Source: Aedes albopictus
Lineage: Eukaryota; Arthropoda; Insecta; Diptera; Culicidae
DNA: 64,000 nt
Direction of reading: 5' to 3'
NCBI RefSeq assembly: GCF_035046485.1
Contig: NC_085137.1
Location: forward strand, 348,492,505 to 348,556,504
The translations under genes and the position numbers were made by a program. Every line of letters begins with the position of its first letter. Within the stretch, counting starts at the first letter, position 1. The notes beneath the pieces are model-generated. The model was not told the DNA's origin, made no database searches, and saw only the letters and a program-made list of their open reading frames with translations. Below, one piece after another: positions 9,258-24,200 of this stretch.

Positions 9258-12200
9258 CTGAAAGGAAGCAATATATAAACTTGTTAATTCCTTCTTTACA
9301 TCATGAACGCTTTCGAACTGTGGAAAAATTGGATTCGAAATTAGTTAAACATGTATAAACTGTGTGGGAATAGTAGTTTACGCAACATGGTGCAGAATGA
9401 AGATTTTTACAGCACGAGTCGTACATTTATCCAACGAGGCTTGCCGAGTTGGATAATTACGACGAGTGCTGTAAAAATCGAGTTCTGCACCGAGTTGCGT
9501 ACGTTTTTTGCAATTTCATAAATTACCGCTTGGGGATAGTTTTCAACAAAACTTTTCCATCAAACTGCTCACTGATGTCTATAGCCTTGTTTAAGAATAT
9601 CTGATCATAGCAGGTTATACTGTGTAGTTGTCACAATTTTTCAAAACTGCGTCCATAAAGCATCAAGAAGTTGATCAAAACTGAAAACAGTGCTGTAATG
9701 GTTCATTACGCAACGCAAATCAGTGCTGTAATGAACCATTACAGCACTGTTTATTTAGTGTGGGAAAGTAGGCCTTTTCCTGCCAGATTTGCGTGATGTA
9801 AAACAGCCTATTACGATGAGAAATTGCAAAAAATAATAAAGAGGAATTCCACGGAGTCATGTCAGTCGATCCTGAGCGACCATTTCAAAAATATCTGAAA
9901 CTTTGCACAGTTTTTCAATTTCATCTAAATCGCCATTTTTCGATATTAAACTTTCATATTCACTCACGACTAACTTTTCAAAAGGGTGTATGCGAAAATA
10001 GTTCAAAAATATTCTAAAAGCTGTACAGCAAAAACGGATTGTTCGATTGTTATGAATTTTTCAGCAAAGTTAGATAACTAAATGATGATTCCTTAGAAAA
10101 TATACACTGTAAAAAATTTCTTTTTTTACTTTAAAAAAATATGATCTTTGTCACAAAAACTCAAATATCTCAAAACCCTATCTTTTTACCAACGTCAATT
10201 TTTTAGGGGAAATGGCCCATTATATCAGCTATCTACCATCAAATTTTGGTGATGGTAAACTGATAAACAAAAAAGTTATGACATTTCAAACATTTCACAA
10301 TTTTTACATTTAGTAACAAAAAAAAAAAATTTTTCTGTGTAAATTATTTCGAGAATTATATTTTGATGCTGATTTTATTGTAAAGGCTACCGCCTGAATT
10401 AAACAAGTTGTTTTCATGATATTTTTGTTTGATTATTCATAATTACTTTAGTATCTATTTGAAACTTAGACGCGATCCAGTGTTGTGATCAAAAACATTG
10501 AGAGTGTCATACTTTTTATTGTACGTGACTGGTGAAAAAATCCCTTGATAGTGTTGAAAAGCTGTTGATTATAAGAAAAATGGAATTAAACTTATTTTTA
10601 AGAGAAAAGCTGTATAATAAAAGTTTTATATACGCGTATACGTCTAGATTATCTGCAAAAAAAATTACCTCTTAAAGAACAGACTTTATGATCGGAAGAA
10701 TGTGAGTAACTTCAACAACAACAAATGCATGAGAGGTACATACCATAGACAAACAGACGAAACGCCTAGAACAATTTTCGTGAAAATCCATCGCCCAGTT
10801 CACACTAACACCACCTGGTGGAAATGTTTCACGAAACACTGCGTTGTGCAATATCGTCATCAGAAGGCGCTAGTGTGAAACGTCAAACGCACGATGGGCG
10901 CTCTTCTGGTTATGAAAGCCACAACCAAGATTCAAAATGATCGTTAAAGGCGTGGTCAATGAAAATTTCGTCAGTGTTACGTTTGTGTGTCTGTATACAT
11001 ACCATGACAATGCTCACGAAAAAACAAAGAAATACTTCGCTATGGATATTAAAAATTTATTAGTAATTTTTTTCTTCAGCCAAGCAAACAACACCAAACT
11101 AGTCAATTAAAACTAATAAGTGATTTTGTTTATTATAATCTAATGAACAACATCAACAGTCGCTTTCTCAAAGGTCTTCAACTCAACGCTGTCTTGTAGA
11201 CCGTTTGATGAAAAAAATGTTCAAAAGAGTTACGAAATCTCACCGAGAGCACCATAGATAAACTGAAAGAGACTGGTTATGCCCAAATGCCCACATTGAA
11301 TACAAATTTACTTGCACGTCCTGCCGTCTAGACTTTGACAAACGAGCCATCTGTATATCATCGGTAAAGCAGGGCGCAGGAAGTTCTAAAACGACAACAA
11401 CTGAGAAATTGCCAGAAGTGCTAAGTGCAGAGAGTCATGCCACCGCACCATCAGCGACATCTGTTTAAACAATTTAATCACGCCCCTTTTCAAAAATGTT
11501 TTGGAATATTCTTCAACATCTATACCCATTTCAATATTTTTAACGTTGCAAAACACGCTTTCAACATTCATCTTGAAGAAGAGGGAAAACACTTGTCCTC
11601 AAATGTAACAGCAAATTAATGAATAAGGTACACCGGGGCAAGTTGAAACGGGTGGGGCAAGATGAAACAGCGGGTTAACATGATGTTTTCTAATGATAAT
11701 AAATAGTTTGATCGCCGTAACGCATAGTTTTTGATTTAAACAATCTTTTAACGAAGGATAAATTACCAAATTGTATTGAAATCTGTTTCAAAACTTCGTG
11801 TTTCATCTTGCCCCACCCACCCATTTCAACTTGCCCCGGTGTACCTTAAACGACTAATGCGCGGAGGGCGTGATAAAATCGGAACATTACTGTACATATA
11901 ACATACATAATACATAATAAAAACAGCTTGTTTTACTCACGCACGGCCATTAACAATAAAATCAGCATCAAACTGCGATTTCCGGCCGAAATAATTTACA
12001 CTAAAAAAAAATATTACTAAATGTGATAATTGTGAAATGTTTTAATTGTCATAACTTTTTTGTTTATTAGTTCATCATCACCAAATTTTTATGGTAGATT
12101 GTTAATACAATGGACCGTTTTCCCTAAAAAATTACGTTGGTAAAAAGATAGGGTTTTGAGATATTTGAGTTTTTGTGACAAAAATGATATTTTTTAAGAT

Positions 12201-15200
12201 TAAAAAAGATTTTTTTTCACAGTGTATATTTTCTTAGGAATCACCATTTAGTTATCTAACTTTGCTTAACAATAAAATCAGTATCAAACTGCGATTTCTG
12301 ACCGAAATAATTTACACAGAAAAAATATTTACCAAATGTGAAAATTGTGAAATGTTTGAAATGTTATAACTTTTTTGTTTATTAGTTTACCATCACCAAA
12401 TTTTTATGGTAGATTGCTAATATAATGGACCGACTTCGCTAAAAAAATTACGTTGGTAAAAAGATAGGGTTTTGAGATATTTGAGTTTTTGTGACAAAAA
12501 TGATATTTTTAATGTTAAAAAAGATTTTTTTTCACAGTGTATATTTTCTTAGGAATCACCATTTAGTTATCTAACTTTGCTGAAAAATTCATAGCAATCG
12601 AACGAACCATTTTGGCTGTGCAGATTTTTGAATATTTTTGAACCATTTTCACATACACCCTTTTGAAAAGTTAGTCGTGATTCAAAATTAAAATTTGATA
12701 TCGAAAAATGGCGATTTAGATGGAACTGAAAAACTGTGCAAAGTTTCAGTTCAATAGAAAATCATGAATTAAAAAATTTGCTTAATTTTGATGCTGTTGC
12801 TTGGAATCGCTCTAAAATAAAATTTGACTTACCACATTCAGTACTTTGGTGAATATGCAAACGGCTCTCAACACGGTTCCAAAGCTGAGCTGCGAGTAGT
12901 TATCCGAATTCATTTTCGGAACTCCAAACTGAATTTCGATCAACGGATACCATTGGCCCGGGAAGAAATCCACATCACAAAGCAGTTTCATCAAATTTGG
13001 ACTGAATCTCAAGAGGCACTTGGCACACAAAGTGACAATCTCAATCACATTGTTCATGGCTGCGACAAGTTCATCGGAGGTATCGACGGCATTGGGGTCG
13101 TCCTGTTCGTTGCACAACTCTGCCGATGGCCCTTCAGCCAATCGTTTGAGAATTTTCGGACGATACAGCAAAGCAACACTGTGGTCCATAAGCACCTGAA
13201 CACATCGCTGTGGAAATTTAGATAAGTTACACCTAGTTTTATTATAACAAACTTTATTTTTGCTCGACATACCATCAAATTGATCAAACTTTGACCGTGT
13301 TCCAATCTCCATTCTTTTTCGTAGTTGACCAATTCTACCAGCAGTTCCAGTGTACCTTTGATGAGGGCTACCGCTTTCGTTTCCATGGATTGCTTGGCCA
13401 ATAGCAAAGAGTCGATGAGGAATTCTTCGTGTATTCCAGCGAAGAACAAAGCATCCTTTAGGAAGCGATACTTGTGCTGCGCCAGCAGTACCCGCACCAA
13501 TTCAATGCCGCGGGTGTAAATTGGCCACCAGTCTTGGGATTTCCATTTGTTATCGGCTCCCTGAAATGATGAATGTAAATAGATCATAGAAATAATATTC
13601 ACTACACAGACTATACAAGAATATCCCCAAAAATTGAGTAAACACCTTCCAAGATTTCTTAGAGTTACCAGAGTTTCTTCCTGGATTTCCGCAGAAGTTT
13701 TCATAAGATATCTATTGGAGGACCTCCCGATATTTCTTCTAGAGGTTTTCCGATATGCCTTCAGAGTTCCTCGTTTGATCCCTCCTGAAGATCCATCCAG
13801 AATTATTCAAAGTTCCTTCACGAAGTTCACTTAGTGGTTTTACGGGTTACTGTTCCAACAGTTTGTCTAGGGATGTTCACAGAAAGTTTTCTGATGTTTC
13901 TTGGATTTTGGATTTCCTCACGGAATTTCGTTCGTAGTTGCTCCCAGGATTCCATGACGTTTTCAAAGTTCCTCCTCTAATGTCCTTAATATTTCCTCTC
14001 GGGATTATTCTTAAAACTTTTTTGCTGAGATGTCGCATTTTTTCTCAGTGTTTTTTAAGTTAGTGATCAGATTTCTTCAATAATACTTTACGGAGTTTCG
14101 TACATTTCTCCGGGATTTTTTATAAGGAATTTCGTAAGTTATCCCCCCCCTCTGGGAGTAAATATTTCAAAAATCTTTAAAGAAGGCGTATCCAGAATTT
14201 TGGGACATTTTACGTTAAAGATTTCAGGAAGACTTCTGGGAATAATGCAGAGAAAATCTCCTGTGGATCACTGTAAGAAATCCGGTACAACTACGAGCAA
14301 CAACCTGGCTCTGACAGAGATCACGGGAAGAATTCAATGTGAAATACCAGAAATAGATCCTGTAGTAATCCCAGAAGGCACTCCGGAAAAAAAAATATTA
14401 TGGGAAATTCCAGGGTAAATTCAGATAAACTCTGAGAGGCATCCCAGGATCAACATCGGAAGGAATCTTGTTAGTAAAGTTACCGAAAAGAAATAACGAA
14501 AGAAATTTTAGATAAAACTTCAAAATAAACGTCGCAAGAACCTTCAAGAAAATCCCAGCTGGAACTCCTCTTGCAGAAAGCTCCCAGACAAACTTTGGAA
14601 GAAATCCCGGGAGAAACTCCTGCAGAAATTTAATGAAAAACTCATCAAGAAATACTTGCAGAAACTCTAGTGGAAATCCCAGGAATAACTCCTGTAGCAA
14701 CTCTGAGAGAAATTCTGGAAAGATCTCCTAGGGAAGTCACAAGAGGAACACCGGAAGGAATCCCGAGAAAAATCTAAGGAGAAATTCAGCGACAACTTCT
14801 ACGATTTATCCCGATAGAAATTCGTATAGGAGTAACTATCGCTGAGACCGGCTCACTACATATTTAAACATTGTCTTCAAAAATGTTTTTAGTGACGATT
14901 TTCTGATACATAGTCCTTGCCAAAAAAGTAAGAAAAATGCATTTGGTTACTCAAATTGATGGACCCCCGTTAGTTAGAGCCATAACCATTTTAGCAGACC
15001 CCTCGATTTTAGCCATCATATGGCCAAAACAGAAAGCTCATTTAAACAGTAAACAGTAAATAATTCGAAAGTTTCTCCAAAAACACCTCAAAACGAAATG
15101 TTGTTGAAAAGAGGAAAGATAGAGCTACTATTTACAGTTATAAAAAGTTGGGTTGGCCATATTGATTTTAGACGCCATCTTGGATTTTTTTCATAGCGCT

Positions 15201-18200
15201 GTTTGCAGTTCAGAAGGAATTTCTCGGCCTATCTTGATGCATGGGAAATTCCTTGCCTGAATCGCCCAAGAAACCGTTTTTTCTTCCATCGCAGTACGCA
15301 GTTGCGAAGAAATGACAATTCAAATGGCCGTCACCGTAGAAAGTTTCTGCCAGGAATCGCTCAAGAAGTTTCTTGAGCGATTCCTTCTGAACTCGAAACT
15401 GCGCTTATGGGTTTTCAGTTGGAGCTGCGTGACAGCTTGTTTGTCAAGGCTGAACCCGTTATTCAAATTTCATCTCTACAAAAACCAATGTTTAGACGGA
15501 ATAGGCTATGTTGCCCAATTTAACACTAGTTTTTACATTGTGCCTTAGTAGTTTTAATCAAAATTTTGCATTTTCCCTCCCATAGATGTATTAGTCATGT
15601 CCGCCCTCAGTCATGTGAAGTCCATGAAGCTATCAGAATAAATCTTAACCCGCGGAACCTGAAGCCCCAGGAATGTTTAGGTTTAAACATAACACAAAAT
15701 GCTGTCTATGTTGACAACTGTGTCTATACTATCTCCAAGAAATATTACGGTCAAATACCAATGGATTACCCGCTTTGATGAAAATTGCAACAGATGGCGC
15801 TAGTGGGCAGGAGTTTTTTGCCTTTTAAATATATGAAGAAAGTTACAAAAAATGCTTTTTTGGCTCAATAAACGTTTTATCAGAAAAAATATTTGGTACA
15901 GGTTGTAGGTAATAATAAAAGCCAGCACCGTTACCAAATATTTTTTGACAAAATTTCGAAATATTTGAAATATTTGAAAAAATGTTCAAATCTCCATATA
16001 TTTTTTCGGCCGAAAACTTCTGCCTCGATATTGGTTGCTCTTCCTTTCCCTATACATGACATCAAATATACATGGAGTCATATTTACTTTCCCATCTGTC
16101 AAACGAACAGAAAACAAAGAAGAAGCAATGTTTGGAATCAGCCGATCAACAGTCGGCAACTTGGAACGAAAAGATTGAGAAGCTTGAGAAGTGAGAAAAA
16201 TATAAATAGTGCGATCAGGAACGTCGGGTAACAATCTTCGTCGTCCGCAGGGAAATGGATCTTGCTGGAGCTCCAATCTCTATCAGGTTTGTATTTAACT
16301 TGGATAAGCTTTATTTTAGGATGAAGTGAATATAGGTTGGCCAATGTTTTTGTCTTATTTTTTTTGTAGAACAGCGAGATGGATATGCAATCTGGTCGAG
16401 CCAGGGTTTCTCCTTTGGCTGCTAGTGGAGATTCTCAGGTGGAGATATGGAGATCAAACGTTTGTAGGAAACCACCCGCCTGATGAAGAACCTGACGTCG
16501 ATTGTTAATAAAATCCTGACGGATCGATTGACCCAGGCTGGCTTTTACGTTGGAGTTCATTGCCGTTACCCACACACGGTTAGACGAGATGGAACAAACT
16601 TCCGAAGGTGTGCAAATGAAGATTGCCCAGTGATGCGCAGCTTTGTGCTAATTCTAGAAAGCAGTCTGTGCTCAAATACAGCAAGGCAAGGTAGGAATAC
16701 GTAAGGGAAAGGGGGTGGGAGGATCGTTTAAGATGGGTCAACTGATATCGTGGATTAGGATATAATTACTCTACCCGATCAAATTATCCTACATATTCTA
16801 TTTATTTTCTCGATTTTTAAATACACTTATCATCTACGATATATGAGGATTGAAGATCAGGTAGAAATTTGATACTTCTCCAGTGGTGCATTTGAACTAA
16901 ACGCGAGACAAAAATGAACTAAACGCATGTTCCAACTGGAACTTGACCTGTCTCTCTCCAACTTAGTATTCTTTGAGCATTTCCCGCCATCTTCCGATTG
17001 GCGATCCAAAGCCTTATCCACAAAGCTAACTGGAAACCCGACACCGCTCAAACGCCAAATGCGCTGTAGGTAACCTGGCCAGCATAAATTCACGTACAAG
17101 TCCATTATACATTGTGGGGTTAGGGTGGGGCCGAGTCGTAGCGTCCGGAACCATAATGTCATAATTTTTATGACGCGTTCTTATGCGAGATTACGCCCAA
17201 AGGTTTGGATATGTCATAAAATGTGCTTTTTTTCACTTTGTGACGCGTCTACGTGCTAGAACGTTATTCCACGAACAAATGCTACGTAAAAACTGGAATA
17301 TTATGGCCTCGAACATTAAGATATTGCGCCGGAATCCAGATTTTCCACGAAGAACTCACGATGGCCGGACCAGTTCATTCTCTCAAAAGAAGCTGTGTAT
17401 ATGAATGAGTTTTAAATTGCTAAAATAGGCGAAAAATAGCGGAAATATGATCATTTAAATTCAGCTTCGCGGGTACCAGTACCAGGATACCTTGCATTCT
17501 ACGGATTTCACCGGTTTTTTCGCTAGGTATTCGTTCAAGATGCGTTTAATTTGAAGCTCGCTCGCATTCCAAATTAAAAACTGAACTTAAATGCGAATAT
17601 TGATTCCTTTCAAATGCAACACAGTTTTCCCCTAGCCAAGTTCGCAGGGGTTGACGGTATTAAAGTGAAGAAGTTGCATTTTGATTATTGTAATGTAGTG
17701 TTCTTTAGTGAAACATATCACCCTTTTAACACTTTAATGCGCCTCCAACGGTTCATCACGAACCGGCTGCAGCAGATGGAGTATGGCTGATCATATGTAT
17801 CAGACATGCTCGATAAACACGGAGGAACCGCCGGGGCTCAGTAGAGAATAGAGTTAATAAACTATAAAGGACGAATGTCGCTGCTGTTCCCTTTGTTCTC
17901 GCTCGCAAACATGTCGGGTATCTATCTGTCAAACTGCATACTTTTTCGCTTTGACACTTATAGCCCGGCCTATCTCCGCCAGCAAGAGATGTTTCGGCAG
18001 CGACGCCAGCGACATTCTTCCTCTATAGTTTATTACCTCTATTCAGTAGAGTCTATTCCCAAGCAATAGTTCCAAGTCGGTTGGATTTGAGAAGGTTTTG
18101 ATGATCGTTTCAAATCCTAATAAAAGTATTATAGGCTTTGTGACAGGTTTTGGAACCTTTTACAGCCAGCTGACTTCAACATGTTGTTTGGGCTCTGTTT

Positions 18201-21200
18201 CCCATGTTTCTCGGTTGATTTTGATCAGTAATTTATTAATGTCATAGTCGCTTTTTCGAATTTTTAAAATGTTAGTTGGTCATATTTTCTTTAAATAAAG
18301 CAATTAAAACCGACCAAAGAATCAATAGTGGGAAGGAGATTTGCAGCACTTAATTGTGCTGATAGATTCGAAGCTAACGTGCGAACACTTAAACCAAGAC
18401 ACCAACAGAAGTTCAGTTACATGTTTCTGTGGGTTTTGGACCGATGACAATTTAAGGACACAAGAGGTGAACACAGAGAAGTAGAATACGATTAGCGAAA
18501 TCAAGGAAACAATTTGACACAGGATCGACTATATTTTAACATACAGGGTTCGATTGATTCGATGAAAAAAAAAACAAGCATACGACAACTGATTTAACGA
18601 GAAGTAAAACATATTGAACCATACCACAAAATCAAACAAGAAGACAATAACACTACATAGGCAAATCTTAACTGACTGACCAATTGAAAACTTTCCAATC
18701 TTCTACCGTAGCTTTCTGAGTCAGTTGCAACAGTGTCTTAAGGACAAACGTATTGAAATCCCGCTTCAACATTGCATCAAAACTTCAGATGCACAAATCT
18801 CAAGAAGCAAGCTTCAAACAACAATGTATTTTATTATTCTGTTCTTGCTAACTTGTAATAAGCTTAAAATGAGAAGCTCAGGTGCGCTGGTTTTGTTTAC
18901 GAAGAGTTTTGTGCCCTCAAAATTGTGAGTAGGTGCCAAAGTCGGCCATTGTGGCGGCCATTTTGGGATTATAAGAAGTCTGTCCTTAATGGATATCATT
19001 TTCCGCGTACGGCTGGCAAACTGCTTCTGAAAGATTACGTACTCTTTCCTATCTTCGGGTCTAGTGTAGAGGTTTCAACTCTATTCAGAGTGCAGCTAGA
19101 AACCTAGCAAAAAAAAATGCAACACAGTTTTCCGGTATTCTTTCAGACGATCCTTAGTCATTCCCTCAAGAATACTTTCAGGGATTTCTTCTGGAGCTCC
19201 TTCAGAGTTTTTTTTTTTCAATGATTCCTATTATAGCTTCCACAGGAATTCATCCAGGAGTTGCTTAAGATAATCCATCACATCAGGGATTCTTCCAGGA
19301 CATCCTTACAAATAACTTTTTGGAATCTTTCAAAGAGTTGGAATCAGAAATCGCTTAAGGTGTTTCTTCAAGAGTACCTTTAAACATTTCTCTAGGAGTT
19401 GTTTCAGGGATTGCTCCAGGAACTCCCTTTGAAATTGTTTGAGAGGGTTCTTCCAGAAGTTTTTTAGGCATCCTTTCTGCAGTTACTCCTTCCAGGAATT
19501 TCTGCAGGGTTTTCTCCAGGAATTCCTCTAGAGATTTCCCTATGAATTCACTCTGAAATTTTTCTGCAAAACTTCCATCAGGGATTCCTCCAGGTCTTGT
19601 TCCAGAGAATCTTTCTTGGATTCTTTCAGGAGTATTTTCCAGGACTCCTTTTGAAGTTAATATCAAGTGATTCCTTTAGAAGTTGCTTTCCAAAGGCTCC
19701 CCCAGGGATTGCTTCTAGGAGTTTTCTCCAGGAAGCATTCTTCAGGAGTTTTATCAGGGATTTCTTCACAATTTAGGGATTGCTGCTAGAGTTCGCAAGG
19801 ATTCTTTCAAGAGCTCTTTCAGGGTTTCCTTCTGGAGTTCTTTCAAGGATTCCTTTTGGAGTTTCTTCAAGGATTTCTTAGGAGTTCTTTCAAGGATTCT
19901 TTCAGGGACTCCTACAGGGATTCCTTCAGGTGTTCCTCCAGCGATTTCTTCTGGTGTTCCTTCAGGAATTCCTACTGGAGTTTCTACAGTTATTCCTCCA
20001 GGAGTTGGTTAAGATAATCCTTCATGGATTTCTTAACTCTAGTAGGATGTTGGGGCCAATATGACCCAGAAAAGATCACTGAACGCACACTACGCTATCG
20101 TAGTAAGCCTAGCTTGACATCTTAGGAGGGTTTAGGAGTTTATTCAGAGATTCCCTCAAAAGTTCATTAAGGAATTCCTTCAGAAATTGCTTCGGGGATT
20201 CCTTTAGGAGTATCTTCAGGGAATTCTATCAGGGATTCTTTCTGAATTTCCAACAGGGCTTCCTTGCAGAGATCTTTCAGTAATCCTTCAAGGAGTTTCT
20301 TCAGGGATTTCTTCCAAGAATTCATTCAGGCATTTTTCAGGGGTTGCTTGGGTTTTCTTCACGAGTTTTATAAGAAATTCGTCCAAAAGTTTCATAAACA
20401 ACCTTTTATGGATTTATTAATGTAAAGTTTACTTCAGGAATTATTTTTCTTGCAGGATTTCCTACAGGAATTCTTTTAGCGATTGTCCTAGGAATTGCTT
20501 CAAGGGTTCCTCGAGGAGATCATTCAGGAGTTCCACCAGGGATTCTTGCATGACTTTCTTGACTTTCTCCAGGAGTTCCATTATGGATTTTTTCACGAAT
20601 TTCATCAATGGTCTTTCCAGAAGTTCCCTCCAACATTCCTCCAGAAGCTCATGAAGAGATTTCCTCAAGAGTTCTTGCAGGGGTTCCTTCAGGAGTTGCT
20701 TCAGAGAACCTTTCAGGGATTCTTTCAGAAGTTCATTCAGGGATTCCTTCTGGGATTATACAGGGGATAGACAAAATGGTCGGGACAGGCAAAATTTTCC
20801 CTTTTTAAAAATGTTAAACTAGCTGTAACTTTTCGAAAAGTGCATCAAAAATTCTCAAATTTTTACTGGAAGTTCATCAACTAGTTGTGTATCAGTGGTC
20901 TAAATTTGGGAAAGATCGGGCCATTTTCCACGAAGTTATGCAGATTCTTGAAGAAGGTAAAATTATCCGATAGCCTACTATATCTCCGGATTCAAAAAAA
21001 CGAAAGCAATGAAATTTTGATCATTTATGACTTATATAATGAGCTATGAAAAACCGTTGACTAAACTTGAAATTCTTAACACGGAAGAAAATTATAACGA
21101 TTAGATTATTTTTCTAATCAAACACCAAATTATCCAAAACTTCAACATCGTTTCAAAATTCAAGATGCAAATTATAGTTCATTTAATTTCCCTTTAATTG

Positions 21201-24200
21201 ACTTATAAATAAATGTGTTTTGAAAGAAAGTAACAACATAGCCGCCAACAAATTGAAAAAAGTAATGGCATACATATTAAAAATAGACCAATTTGCTAAA
21301 ATACCGTGAAAAAAATAAATTCGCTATACACAGTTAGAAAATATCACCGACTTCGGTAATGTTTTACCGAAATCTCAACCGTTAAGTTTCTTTAACAGGA
21401 AAAAATCGGTAAAGGTAACAACTTTTACCGAAGTTCGTTAGAGTTTGACAGATAAACGATAACATTTTACCGAAATTTGTTAATTTTTTACAGAATTTCG
21501 TTAAAAATCCATTACCGAACGCTCAGCGGTTGAGATTTCGGTAAAAATTACCGAACGCGATTAGCTGTGTAACTTTTTCTCTTGTTGAAAATTTTAAGTT
21601 AAGTCAAATGTTTTCCAGAGCGAATTATATAAGTCATGGATGGTCAAAATTTCATTGCAATCGGTTCATTAATCCGGAGATATAATAGCTCAAAGCTGGC
21701 TATCGGATAATTTTACCTTTTTCAAGAATCTTTATAACTTCGTGGAAAATGGCCCGATCTTCCCCAAATTTGGACCACTGATGCACAACTAGTTGATGAA
21801 CTTACAGTAAAAATTTAAGAATATTCGATGCACTTTTCGAAAAGTTACAGCTAGTTGAACATTTTTTCAAAAGTGAACATTTTTGCCTGTCCCGATCATT
21901 TTGTCTATCCCCTGTACACAGTTAGAAAATATCACCGACTTCGGTAATGTTTTACCGAAATCTCAACCGTTAAGTTTCTTTAACAGGAAAAAATCGGTAA
22001 AGGTAACAACTTTTACCGAAGTTCGTTAGAGTTTGACAGATAAACGATAACATTTTACCGAAATTTGTTAATTTTTTACAGAATTTCGTTAAAAATCCAT
22101 TACCGAACGCTCAGCGGTTGAGATTTCGGTAAAAATTACCGAACGCGATTAGCTGTGTACTTCAAGACCTCCTTCAGGAATTCTTTCAGGACTTCCTTGA
22201 GGAGTTCCTTCAGAAGTTGTTTCTGGGGTTCCATCAGGAATTCCTTCAAGAATTCTTTCTCGGTTCTTCTGGAATTCATTCATGGATGTCTTCAGGGATT
22301 CCTGCAGGAATTAATCCTAAAATTCTTTCAGGAACTTCTGTAGGGATCCTTCCAGAGCTCTTTCAAGATTCCTTCAAGGGTTTCTTTTAAGTTGTTCTGT
22401 CAGGGTTTCCAGCAGGAATTCATTAAGGGATTTTCCTGAAAATTTATTCAGTGGTTCGCCTAGTAGCACACATGTTCTAGAAATGCATACACGGAACTAC
22501 AAAACAACCCAAATTTAAGTTGTTTTGACGCAATCCCAGTCTTCCGTGAAATTATTAAAATTTGCGTCAAACAGCGATAGTGGTGAGTAAGTAGTTCTCG
22601 TTTGATCGCTGCAAAAAATTTTACCTTGTGATAAGTTATTTTCACCCAGAGGAGACCTGATTTGACGCGAATTTGGGTTAAGTCAAGATAACCCAAATTT
22701 GGCTTCTTTCACGGAGCTGTTTGGATGTGTCGGTTCTTCTCTCTTTGTTTTTGACAACATTATTGTGGGTAGAGGGAAAAACAAACAATCCAATACTGTA
22801 TAAAAACTTAAACCTATTTAGTCAAATTTGAGTTTTTTAAACTTATTCGCCGGGTTAAAATATTTTTCTGTGTACGCAAAACTTATATGACTATATAATT
22901 TAGTCATAAAAGAGTTGTATCTACTTTTGTAGAACATGTGTGCTACGAGGGTCCTCCAGTGGTTCATCCAGAGCTTTTATCAGTAGGTCCATCATGGATT
23001 CCTCTAGGACTTTCTACAGAGAACGCTTCAGAGATTTCTTCCAGTAGTTCCTTCGCGGATTCCTCTAAGAGTTCATTAGGTGTTTTGCAGGGGTACCATT
23101 ATGAATTTATCCAGAAGTCCCTTAAGAGGTTCGTCCATAAGTTACTTCAGGGATTCCTCCAGGAATCCTCCCGGAGTTCCTTTAGGTTTTTATCCAACAG
23201 TTCATTCAGGAATTCCTTCAGGGTTTCATTTGAGGATTCCTCTTGGAGCTCCTTAAGGGATTCCTTCAAGAGATCCTTCATGAATTCTTCCAGGCATTTC
23301 TCTCGAGTTCTCTAAGGGATTTATCCAAGAATTCAAGGACTTCGTTCAGGTTTTTATCCAAAAGTAATTCAGCAGATATTTAAAGATTTTATTTCAGTTC
23401 CTTCAAGAAGTTTTTTCAAGATTATATTTTATAGAATTCATTCTAGAGTCCATTCAGGGTTTCTATATGAATTCCTCCAGGAGTTCTTTCTGGAGTTTTT
23501 AAGAGATTCCTTAACCCATAATTTGATTATTTATTAAAACATTTACCAAATATATAGTTCTACAATAAGTTTGAGCTAACTTTGTTAACGTGGTCAAATT
23601 AAGCCATTTTTGAGACTACAAACTGCTCCCAAATCGTTGTTGAAGTTTCGTTTAGTACAACAAAAAAACAGGTTTAGTACCAAAAAAATAGGTGTAGTAC
23701 ATAATCCCAATTTTGCATAAACCAAAAAAGAAGTTCGAAATAAATAGAACAGAAAAAAATAGAAACAGTTGGTGGCAATATAGTAACCACTGCCTTATAA
23801 ATGGTTAAGACGTTGCATAAGAGATATATTCAAGTATTTCAGAGATTCATCCAAGGTTTTATCTTGTAGTTGCCTCAGGAGTTTTTGCAGAGATTCTTTT
23901 CGGAATTCCTCCGAAATTCCAGGAGTTCCTTCAAGGAATCTTTCTGAAGTTTCCTTAAGATTTCTCCAGGCTTCCCTTTCGGCCAAAAATTTCGGAAGGA
24001 GTTTCTTTTATATATTCCTTCTCAAATTCCTTTAGAGCTTTCTCCAAGAACTTTCTTCAAGATTTCACTTAGGAGATCCTTCAAGGATTTTTTTTCCAGG
24101 GACTCTTCCTGAGATTTTATAGGAGTTCTTTATGGATTTCTACAAGAGTTCTTTCAGATATCCCTCCATGTGCTAACAAAGTAGCCGTAGCAGTCGTAAA

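Larger units (their letters stand above)
9258..12832 (-). other. Nup188 intron 6
   Basis: Intron between exons 6 and 7, with donor GTAAGT at 12827-12832. Almost all of it is repeat: a hairpin at 9381-9510, a long foldback element at about 9868-12816 and a nested MITE at 11631-11841. Confidence 0.85.

Noticed and set aside
20462..20808. Overlapping open frames on both strands rich in Phe, Leu, Gln and Glu
   Set aside because: They follow the phase of the 12-bp satellite; all phases stay open and no start, splice or homology supports them.
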